NCBI RefSeq assembly: GCF_004361855.1
Contig: NZ_SNWQ01000012.1
Coordinates: 221,804 to 285,803, forward strand
DNA: 64,000 nucleotides
From: Kribbella caucasensis
GTDB lineage: Bacteria > Actinomycetota > Actinomycetes > Propionibacteriales > Kribbellaceae
Direction: 5' to 3'
Made by a program: the position numbers and the translations under genes. This document shows positions 53,142 through 60,161 of this stretch, piece after piece. The notes beneath the pieces are model-generated. The model worked only from the letters and a program-made list of their open reading frames with translations. It made no database searches and was not told where the DNA came from. Within the stretch, counting starts at the first letter, position 1. Each line of letters opens with the position of its first letter.

Positions 53142-53644
53142 AGATCGTCCTGGCCGAGGCCGACGCGGCCGTCGAGGAGTTCGCGGGCGGCGTCGAGATG
53201 CCCGAGGTGGCGGGCCGTCTCCTCGAGCATGTGCAGCACGATGAAGCGGAGATCGGCGACCTGGTCGGCGTCCCCCTGGTTGTGCCGTCCCCGAGGAGGG
53301 GTGGACAGCGGAGTCGACGCCAGTACGGCGTTCGCCCGCTCGACCTGGTCCCGATAGAACGCGAACACGACCTCGGCCGGCCGGCTGGACATGTACGGCC
53401 CGTCCTCGTCCTCGTCGGGGTCGTCGGCCCAGGGCAACTGCTCCGCGGATCCCAGCGCGACATCCTGGAACCAATGCCTCTCAGCGTGCCCGAGATGTTC
53501 GATCATCCCCAGCACCGTCCACGCGGACGGCAACACGGGCTTCCTCAACTGCTCATCATCAAGCCCGGCAACAATCTCCAAGGCCCTGGACCGCTGCGCA
53601 TCCAGGAAGCCGATCAGCACCTTGTCCACTTCATCCACGCTCAT
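53138..53644 (-). CDS. DinB/DUF664 family protein
   Basis: 168 residues from the ATG at 53644. SAWTVLGMIEHLGHAERHWF holds the conserved His of the four-helix bundle and FIVLHMLEETARHLGHLDAARELLDG the other metal His residues. Family members are thiol-dependent or metal-dependent S-transferase-like proteins. The substrate is unknown. It is convergent with the hydrolase with a 4-bp overlap, which exists only because of the hydrolase frameshift. Confidence 0.9.
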   Translation of the reverse strand: MSVDEVDKVLIGFLDAQRSRALEIVAGLDDEQLRKPVLPSAWTVLGMIEHLGHAERHWFQDVALGSAEQLPWADDPDEDEDGPYMSSRPAEVVFAFYRDQVERANAVLASTPLSTPPRGRHNQGDADQVADLRFIVLHMLEETARHLGHLDAARELLDGRVGLGQDDL

Positions 53645-53732
53645 ACCGCGAGTCTGCCCGCACACCCCCCCGCCCCGCCGCGGGGGTGGACCGCAGGCAA
53701 CCGCCCGACACGCAAGGACGGCTTCTCCCAGT

Positions 53733-53773
53733 TGTCAGGCACAACCCCATGCTGCGCGGGGTCGTGCCTGACA
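53733..53773 (-). terminator. Terminator of secreted phosphoesterase gene
   Basis: TGTCAGGCACAACCCC pairs with GGGGTCGTGCCTGACA (15 of 16) across a 9-base loop, starting 9 bp after the gene's stop on the minus strand. Confidence 0.75.
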
Positions 53774-53781
53774 GCCACTGA

Positions 53782-55071
53782 TTAATGCCAGCCGGGGATT
53801 CGGACGTCGACCCAGACCGAGCGGTGGTCGCTGGTGGGGAAGGGGAAAACGCCGGTGAGGCGGGACAGCGGGTCGGCCTGGACGGGCCAGAAGACGCCGG
53901 CCGATTGGGTTCTGAGGTTCTTGGACGGCAGGACGTAGTCGGCGCGGAGGTTGCCGGGCGCCGGGTTGTCGTTGAAGTCCGCGGTGTCGTACTTCGGGTC
54001 GCCCTGGTGCGAGGTGTTCGCGCCGCCCTGGAGGAGTGCGGCCTCGGCACCACCGGCCGACGTCGGCAGCGGGTCGGTGATCCGGGGGTGCTCGATCAGT
54101 TGCTGGATCGCGCCGTCGACGGAGTCACCGTCCACCGGGTCGCTGTTCTGGTCGCCCGCGATGACGAACGACGCGCCCGGCCGGAGTCCGCCGTACCGGC
54201 CGTTGTCGTCATAGATGTACGACGATCGCTTGCCGGGCTGGACGTAGTCGGCCCAGAACCGGATCTCGTCGTGGTTGCGCGTGCCGTTGCGGTCCTCTGC
54301 TCCGTCGAAGGTCGGCGGGGTCGGGTGCGAGGTGAGGAAGTGCACCGTGCGGTGGCCGATCCGGATCGGGATGTCCCAGTGCGACTTGCTGGACAACCGG
54401 AAGACGTTGAGCTCCGCCGGCGAGTACCAGTCGGCCGGCGCCGGTGTGGCCGGGTCGTCGGGGAGCATCGCGCCCGGCATGTCCTTCCACTTGAAGTGCT
54501 GGAAGGTACGGACGTTGCGGGTGTCGATCGGGTAGCGCGAGTACACCACCATGCCGAACTGCCCCGGGAACAAGCCGAACCCGAACGCGTCGTCCCCGCC
54601 GCTGACCTGGCCGTTGTTGTTGAGGTCGAAGCCGCTCGGGATCCCGGTGTTCGACGGCGCGACGTACGCGTAGGGGTAGTTGATCGGCGCGGCCCCGTTG
54701 TGCCCGACCGCGAGGTAGTTGTCGCGGAACAGCTTCAACGCCTGCTGCTGCTCGACGAAGTCGAACTCGTTGATCAGCAGCACGTCCGGCCGGACCCGCT
54801 GGATGACCTCGGCGACGTCTTTCGCCTGCGCGTTGTCCGGCGTACTCAGGTCGGTGATCAGCTGGCCGGCTGCATTCCGGTTGAGGCTCGCGTTGAACGT
54901 CGCGAACCGCACGGACTTCCCGGCCGTGCTGTTCTCGGCAACGGTGACAGCCGACGGCTGTGTGCCGGCCGTGCCGGTCGGCGCCGCGCCCGCTGTACCG
55001 GCCCCGGCGATGGCCCCGCCGGTGGCGAGTGCGGTCAGGGCGGCGATCGCCAGACCTCGCGTCGTACGCAT
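53782..55071 (-). CDS. Secreted endonuclease/exonuclease/phosphatase protein
   Basis: 429 residues from the ATG at 55071, preceded by AGAGGAGC. A signal peptide ends near AGAAP. The EEP fold shows VRFATFNASLNRN, LLINEFDF, GHRTVHFLTSHPTPP, IAGDQNSDP and a C-terminal TSDHRSVWVDV with Asp-His. The length and an internal DLNNNG.VSGGDDAFG loop match secreted nucleases or phosphoesterases of actinomycetes that may scavenge phosphate. It is divergent from the subtilase gene. Confidence 0.9.
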   Translation of the reverse strand: MRTTRGLAIAALTALATGGAIAGAGTAGAAPTGTAGTQPSAVTVAENSTAGKSVRFATFNASLNRNAAGQLITDLSTPDNAQAKDVAEVIQRVRPDVLLINEFDFVEQQQALKLFRDNYLAVGHNGAAPINYPYAYVAPSNTGIPSGFDLNNNGQVSGGDDAFGFGLFPGQFGMVVYSRYPIDTRNVRTFQHFKWKDMPGAMLPDDPATPAPADWYSPAELNVFRLSSKSHWDIPIRIGHRTVHFLTSHPTPPTFDGAEDRNGTRNHDEIRFWADYVQPGKRSSYIYDDNGRYGGLRPGASFVIAGDQNSDPVDGDSVDGAIQQLIEHPRITDPLPTSAGGAEAALLQGGANTSHQGDPKYDTADFNDNPAPGNLRADYVLPSKNLRTQSAGVFWPVQADPLSRLTGVFPFPTSDHRSVWVDVRIPGWH

Positions 55072-55291
55072 GGTGCTCCTCTGGTTGACGGATTGTTGCA
55101 AACGCACGGAATGCTGCAAACGCTATGGGCAGAAGCGATCTCCATGCTTGAACGCCGGATGAACTCTGTCCAGGTCCGCCACAGCGAGCAGCGACGCAGA
55201 AGCGCTGAGTGAGCCGGTCGGCGACCTCTTCCTGGCGAGTGTTCCCCGGCGTAGCTTTCGCACCGTAGCCCATCGGCTCAGGGGAGGAATC

Positions 55292-56647
55292 ATGAACGTT
55301 CGGCGTGCGGTCATCGCGGTATTCGCGGCCGCCACACTCTGTCTGGCCGGCCTGGTACCCACGGCCTCGGCCAAGGTCAGCGCGGCGACACCCGCGGAGC
55401 TGACAGCGATCTGTGCGGATCTTTTCGGCGGGGTCTACGACACCCCCAGCGCGGAGCCGCTCGCCGTGTGTCAGTGGAACATGGCGATCATCGACGCCGA
55501 TCAGACGGCCCGCGCGAACGGCACCGGCGAAGGCGTCACGGTCGGCGTGCTCGACACCGGCGTGGACCTGACTCACCCCGACATCGCCCCCAACCTCGAC
55601 GTGGCCCGCTCGTGCTCCTTCCTCCGGCCTGGTACGCCGACCGCGGCGCCGGCGGAGATCGCCACCAGTTGCGACAACAAGGCCGCGGTGCAGGACATCT
55701 TCGGACACGGAACCCATGTGGCCTCCCTGGTCGCCGCCCCGATCAACGGCATCGGGATCGCCGGTGTCGCCCCGGACGCGACCCTGGTCGCGCTGAAGGC
55801 CTGTACGGCCGGGGGTTTCTGCTTCGTCGACTCGGTCGCCGCGGCACTGCGGTACGCCGGGGATCAGGGCCTCGACGTCGTCAACATGAGCTTGTTCGCC
55901 GACCCGTTCCTGTACTACTGCAACAACGACGCCGCCCAGCGGGCGATGCTCAAGGAGTTGCAGTCGGCCGCACGATACGCCCAGCAGCGTGGTGTCGTCC
56001 TGGTCGCGTCGGCCGGTAACGAGGCGGACGATCTGCAGCACCCGACGATCGACGAGATCAGCCCGGACTACCCGCCGGACACCGCCGAGACGCGCCGCGT
56101 CCGCAACAACTGCCGCGTCGCCCCGGCCGAGTTGCCCGGTGTCGTGACCGTGTCCGCCACCGGCCCGGTCGGCTACCCCGGCTACACGATGAACATCGCC
56201 GAGTACTCGTCCGTTGGCATGGGCGTCGTCGAGGTCGCCGCCCCTGGTGGCGACTACTTCTCGGCCACGGACACCGTGCAGGACGCCGTACTCGGCGCAC
56301 TGCCGAACACCCCGTCGGTGATCTGGGATGCCTTCGACCCACTCGAGCCGGACCTTCCCGGTATCACCGTCGTCGATCAGGGCGCCCGGTACGGCTTCCT
56401 GAACGGTACGTCGATGGCCGCGCCTCACACGGCAGGCGTAGCCGCGCTGATCCGTGAGTCGCACCCCGGGTGGTCGGCCGGCGCAGTAGCGGCCGCCGTC
56501 CAGCGCATGGCGGCTCCGCTTGCCTGTCCGGCGAACTGGCAGCCCATCGACGAGAACGACGACCGCCAGCGCTGCTACGGCAGCCCCAACCGCAACTCGT
56601 TCTTCGGCGCCGGCCTGGTCAACGCCACCAACGCCGCAACCGAATAA
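55292..56647 (+). CDS. Secreted S8 (subtilisin-like) serine protease
   Basis: 451 residues with a signal peptide ending near ASA. Catalytic Asp in TVGVLDTGVDLTHPD, His in FGHGTHVASLVA and Ser in NGTSMAAPHTAGVAAL; the oxyanion Asn is in ASAGNEADD. Between residues 25 and 75 is a short N-terminal region, less than a full inhibitor propeptide. Several Cys suggest disulfides. It is exported and degrades extracellular protein. A perfect terminator follows. Confidence 0.93.
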   Translation: MNVRRAVIAVFAAATLCLAGLVPTASAKVSAATPAELTAICADLFGGVYDTPSAEPLAVCQWNMAIIDADQTARANGTGEGVTVGVLDTGVDLTHPDIAPNLDVARSCSFLRPGTPTAAPAEIATSCDNKAAVQDIFGHGTHVASLVAAPINGIGIAGVAPDATLVALKACTAGGFCFVDSVAAALRYAGDQGLDVVNMSLFADPFLYYCNNDAAQRAMLKELQSAARYAQQRGVVLVASAGNEADDLQHPTIDEISPDYPPDTAETRRVRNNCRVAPAELPGVVTVSATGPVGYPGYTMNIAEYSSVGMGVVEVAAPGGDYFSATDTVQDAVLGALPNTPSVIWDAFDPLEPDLPGITVVDQGARYGFLNGTSMAAPHTAGVAALIRESHPGWSAGAVAAAVQRMAAPLACPANWQPIDENDDRQRCYGSPNRNSFFGAGLVNATNAATE

Positions 56648-56655
56648 CACCCGAC

Positions 56656-56685
56656 AGCCCGCCGGCTGGCGTTGGCCGGCGGGCT
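56656..56685 (+). terminator. Terminator after subtilase gene
   Basis: AGCCCGCCGGC and GCCGGCGGGCT form a perfect 11-bp stem with an 8-base loop, 9 bp after the stop. Confidence 0.75.
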
Positions 56686-56712
56686 CTCATCCCAAGCGCG
56701 TCGCCGCCCTGA

Positions 56713-57327
56713 TTAGAAGTCGATTCGCATGACAACGCGGCGTACGGTCGGGTGGCTGACCACTTTGAAGCCGGCCTCCTCGAAGACCTGGCGCGCCCCC
56801 ACATGCACCTCGCCCCAGGTGATCTCCTTGCCGGGCTGAGTGATCATCGGGTATGCCTCGAGCGCCCGGGCCCCGCGCTCCCGAGCGAACTCGATCGTCG
56901 CCTGGGCGAGCGGATAGGTGAGCCCGCGACCGCGGTACCCCTTGCGGATCGCGAAGCAGGTCACCGCCCAAACACTGTCGTCGCTCTTGTCCTCATCCCG
57001 ATCGGTCCAGGGGATGCGAGTGGTCCGCAGCTTCGTGTACGCCGTCCGCGGCTCGACCGCCACCCAGCCCGCGGGCTCGCCGTCGACGTACAACACCAGC
57101 CCACTCGTGTATGCCGCGCCCGGATCGCCGCAGCCGGTCTGATCCCGCAGCATCGCCGTCCGCTCCTCCTGCGTGGAGTCCCGCCAGATCCACCCGAGCA
57201 CCTTGAACCGCTGACACTGACACCGCGCCACATAATCAGCCGTCCCGAAAACGGCCGCAAGATCCTCCCAAGATGCCTCGTTCGCAGCCACGATGCGCAG
57301 TTCTCCCGGCCCCGCCTCCTCACTCAT
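56713..57327 (-). CDS. GNAT-family acetyltransferase
   Basis: 204 residues from the ATG at 57327. GLVLYVDGEPAGWVAVEPR and WAVTCFAIRKGYRGRGLTYPL (acetyl-CoA loop R/KGYRGRG) are typical; ARQVFEEAGFKVVSHPT closes the fold. An N-terminal Cys-containing ARCQCQRFKV segment is present. The acceptor is unknown. It is convergent with the subtilase gene. Confidence 0.9.
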   Translation of the reverse strand: MSEEAGPGELRIVAANEASWEDLAAVFGTADYVARCQCQRFKVLGWIWRDSTQEERTAMLRDQTGCGDPGAAYTSGLVLYVDGEPAGWVAVEPRTAYTKLRTTRIPWTDRDEDKSDDSVWAVTCFAIRKGYRGRGLTYPLAQATIEFARERGARALEAYPMITQPGKEITWGEVHVGARQVFEEAGFKVVSHPTVRRVVMRIDF

Positions 57328-57377
57328 GCACCGCACGCTACGCCCCATCCGGGACGATCCACTTCCGCAATCTTCAG

Positions 57378-57677
57378 CTACACGTCGACCAGTTCCAGCC
57401 GGGTCTCGACCTCGTCGCCGGCCGACAGTTGCTCAGCGGCGCGCACCGCCTTCTTCATCGGCAACATGTACGTACCGGCCTTGCTGTCCGGGAAGATCGA
57501 TGTTCGCCAGCTGGTGCTGCCGACCGTGACCGCGACGCGCACCGAGCCGAAACCATGCCGGACGCCGACGGTGAGCTGGCCGATGTCGTCACTGATCTCG
57601 GCCGGCAGCGAGACGAAGTGCCACCCATCCGCCCCCGGGTACTTCCAGAGCGGCGCCGAGAAATGAAACGTCGTCAT
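57378..57677 (-). CDS. DUF1905 family protein
   Basis: 99 residues. FSAPLWKYPGADGWHFVSLP, SVRVAVTVGSTSW, TSIFPDSKAGTYMLPMKKAVR and VETRLELV match DUF1905, a small beta-barrel domain often fused to YdeI/OmpD-like domains. The function is unknown. It ends 50 bp from the start of the GNAT gene on the same strand. Confidence 0.88.
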   Translation of the reverse strand: MTTFHFSAPLWKYPGADGWHFVSLPAEISDDIGQLTVGVRHGFGSVRVAVTVGSTSWRTSIFPDSKAGTYMLPMKKAVRAAEQLSAGDEVETRLELVDV

Positions 57678-57743
57678 GACACCGACCGTAAAGCCCGCCG
57701 CCGACAGTTTTCACCCGCGGGAGGCGCTGGCAAACTTCCACGC

Positions 57744-58049
57744 GTGATCGACACTGACGCGAAAAAGACCTTGCACGAATATCTGCGTTCGGCGCGCGAG
57801 GCGATGCTCTGGAAGCTCGAAGGCCTCTCCGAGTACGACATCCGCCGCCCGCTGACCGCGACCGGAACCAATCTGCTGGGCATGGTCAAGCACCTCTCGA
57901 TCGTCGAGGCGCGGTACTTCGGCGAGACCTTCGGATGACCGTTCCCCGAGCACCTGCCCTGGTGGGCGAACTACCGAGCCCGAATCGAGCGTGCGGCAAG
58001 GACGGCCGACCCGGATTTCCAAGAGCCAGAGGGCGCCACCCACAGGTGA
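57744..58049 (+). pseudogene. DinB-family gene with in-frame stop, truncated
   Basis: GTG 57744 opens TLHEYLRSAREAMLWKLEGL, GTNLLGMVKHLSIVEARYFG, then GETFG and TGA at 57936-57938. Reading through gives PFPEHLPWWANY in the same frame, the expected DUF664 continuation (family FGRPFPEHLPWW). A CGA-to-TGA change explains the stop. After WWANY the sequence no longer fits and ends at 58049, about 60 residues short. It is an inactive remnant. Confidence 0.75.
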
Positions 58050-58060
58050 CGGGACTGTCC

Positions 58061-58160
58061 GCTGGCGGGTTGCCTCGCCACTAACTGCTCGTCGCACCGA
58101 TAGCGCGCCACAACCCGCCAGCCGTCCAACAACCTGCCAGCCGTCCAACAACCTGCCAGC
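58061..58160. repeat. Inverted repeat with three tandem right arms
   Basis: GCTGGCGGGTTG (58061-58072) is the perfect complement of CAACCCGCCAGC (58111-58122). A 19-bp unit (CCGTCCAACAACCTGCCAG phase) then repeats, giving two further CAACCTGCCAGC arms at about 58130-58141 and 58149-58160 that can pair with the same left arm through one G-U or mismatch. It sits downstream of the OsmC gene and may act as its terminator. Confidence 0.6.
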
Positions 58161-58178
58161 GGCAGCCGCGTGCAGGGG

Positions 58179-58748
58179 TCAGTCGGTGGTGACCTCGATG
58201 GTTACGGGGACTTGGTTGGTGATGATGTCGTAGACGGCTGAGCGGGACTGGGATTGGGTGACCAGGTCGCGGAGCTTGTCGGCGGGGGCGTCGCCCTTGA
58301 CGGTGAAGCGGACGGTGATGTTCTGGTAGCCGTTGCGGACTTCCGGGTCGAGCCCGAGGATTCCGTTCAGGTCGATGTCGCCGGAGACGGTGGACCGAAC
58401 CTCGGTGAGCCGGATGCCTCGTGCCGCGGCGATGTTGGCGAGGCCGGCGGTCATACAGGCAGCCAAGGCGTGCAACACGAACTCGACCGGAGTCGGCCCG
58501 CTGTCGCGTCCGACCAGGACGGCGGGGTGGTCGGCGTCGAAGGTGAAGCTGCGTTCGTGGGTGCGCTCCTCGCCGGCGCCGTAGAACTCGTGAATGGTGC
58601 TGCGGCTGTGAGTGCCGTCGATCCATTGGTTGTCGGTGCGGAACTGGAACTTGGCCGCCTGCGGCGCGGCCTTGACCGCGTCGAGAGTGACGAAGAGGGT
58701 GGCGGTGTCGACGCCGTTGCGCATCGACTCGTTGACGGTCGCGGTCAT
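58179..58748 (-). CDS. OsmC-family peroxiredoxin-like protein
   Basis: 189 residues. The thiol site is the Cys in LHALAACMTAGLANIAAARG near residue 98; only this one of the two OsmC/Ohr cysteines is evident. The core sheet includes PVEFVLHAL and ITVRFTVKGDAP. The length and N-terminal strand fit YhfA-like OsmC proteins. It may reduce organic hydroperoxides or have another thiol role. Its downstream region holds the 58061-58160 repeat. Confidence 0.88.
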   Translation of the reverse strand: MTATVNESMRNGVDTATLFVTLDAVKAAPQAAKFQFRTDNQWIDGTHSRSTIHEFYGAGEERTHERSFTFDADHPAVLVGRDSGPTPVEFVLHALAACMTAGLANIAAARGIRLTEVRSTVSGDIDLNGILGLDPEVRNGYQNITVRFTVKGDAPADKLRDLVTQSQSRSAVYDIITNQVPVTIEVTTD

Positions 58749-58944
58749 GTGTTTCGGTTTCCCTTCGGTAGGTGGCAGGCCTGGTCAGGCAGCTGCCGGC
58801 GATGTGGTCAGGCGCATGCGAAGTCGCGGTCACCTGGGACTGGGCGCGCGGCCAGTTCGGCCGCCTCGATGTCGATGGCCGCGCCGAGTTGCTTCTGCAG
58901 CTCGACGAACCGTGGAACCGGCGGATAGCCGGCCAGCGCGATAG

Positions 58945-59994
58945 TCAGGTCGAAATGTCGCGCAGTGCCTCGTCGCGTTGCCGCTGGTAGCCGACCAGAG
59001 CGGCGGTCTCCGAAGTCTCACCACGCAAGGCCTGGTCGAGAGCGACGGCGAGCAGTTCGGCATCGCGATACGCGTCGCTCAGGCCGTGGCCGGTGATCGG
59101 ATCGCGGTGGTAGCCGGCATCGCCGACGAGTGCCCAGCCGGGACCCTGAGCTCTCCGGACGAAGTTGGGAGCTCGAAGCATGCCCGTGACCGCTGACGTT
59201 CGAACCGCTGATCTCAGTCGTTCGGCCAGCTCAGGCGCCGTACTGCCGAGCTGAGCGGTGAAGGCATCCGCACGGGATCCGGCTCGGCGTCGGCCATCGC
59301 GGACGTCCACGGAAGGACTGCAGATCCAGATGCAGGCTTGACCATCATTGGTAGGAAAGACTCCGGTGAGCGCGCGGTCAGCAACGGTCAGCTCGATGCC
59401 GGTCCAAGGGATGCCGCCGAAGTACGCGTACTGCGCCGCACTGGCACCACCCCGGTCCTCGATGATCTCGGCCCCGACAGAACGGGCTACTCGTGAACCC
59501 AGACCGTCGGCGCCGACGACGTACTGTGCGTCGATCTCAACGCGGGCGCCTGCAGAGTCGTGGCCGTACACACCGGTGGCCCGACCTGTGTCGTCGAGAT
59601 GTACGCCGCCAATCGTCGTACCGAATCGCACGTCGACGCCTGCCGAGGCCGCCGCCTCCGCGACGATCGTGTCGAGGATGTAGCGGCGAGGCGCGACCAG
59701 GAGGTCCACTCCCGCTTTGTGCTTGATCGCTCGAGTGGTCGGCTCGCCTTCAACGGTGAAGGTGACCTGCCGGATGGCCGGTGCTCCGCTGTCGAGTACG
59801 GCCCGGAGCAGTCCCCAACGGTGTAGCTGGACCACGCCGGCCCGAGCGAGTTGATGGGTGGAGACGGTGTCGGCCGGGAAGATCGCCCGGTCCACCAGGA
59901 CCGCGTCGTACCCCAGCCGGGCCAGCAGCAGCGCGGTCGCAGCTCCGGCGGCACGCGCGCCGACCACGACGACATCATGGCGAACGGTTGGCAT
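58945..59994 (-). CDS. FAD-dependent monooxygenase, 3' frameshifted
   Basis: 349 residues. The FAD motif DVVVVGARAAGAATALLLARL, the FAD/NADPH DG motif VVGADGLGSRVAR and the second FAD site LVGDAGYHRDPITGHGLSDAY are intact. It ends early at DIST. A one-base deletion in an A run near 58953-58955 hides a further reading frame, FDLTIALAGYPPVP...FVELQKQLGAAIDIEAAEL..., that ends at 58808. About 45 C-terminal residues are lost. It is divergent from the LuxR/ATPase regulator. Confidence 0.85.
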   Translation of the reverse strand: MPTVRHDVVVVGARAAGAATALLLARLGYDAVLVDRAIFPADTVSTHQLARAGVVQLHRWGLLRAVLDSGAPAIRQVTFTVEGEPTTRAIKHKAGVDLLVAPRRYILDTIVAEAAASAGVDVRFGTTIGGVHLDDTGRATGVYGHDSAGARVEIDAQYVVGADGLGSRVARSVGAEIIEDRGGASAAQYAYFGGIPWTGIELTVADRALTGVFPTNDGQACIWICSPSVDVRDGRRRAGSRADAFTAQLGSTAPELAERLRSAVRTSAVTGMLRAPNFVRRAQGPGWALVGDAGYHRDPITGHGLSDAYRDAELLAVALDQALRGETSETAALVGYQRQRDEALRDIST

Positions 59995-60083
59995 TGCGGG
60001 TGATCCCCTCCAGCGGCGCCGTCCGGCATCCGCTGCCGTCGGCTGGTCTGGGAACCAGCCTCGGTGGCCCCGACCGGCAGTAC

Positions 60084-60102
60084 ATCCGTGAAATCCACGG
60101 AT
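60084..60102. promoter_or_regulatory. Inverted repeat in monooxygenase/LuxR divergent region
   Basis: ATCCGTG-AAATC-CACGGAT is a perfect 7-bp inverted repeat in the 167-bp gap between the divergent genes, with a further ACGGAT half-site at 60109-60114. It is a candidate operator for the neighbouring regulator. Confidence 0.5.
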
Positions 60103-60161
60103 CTTTGTACGGATGCCGTCTCCGTACCGCTGAATGTTGCTCCCGGATGGACAATGCCTTC

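Noticed and set aside
58110..58160. CRISPR array
   Set aside because: Only 2.7 copies of a 19-bp unit with no spacers between; it is a simple tandem repeat with hairpin arms.
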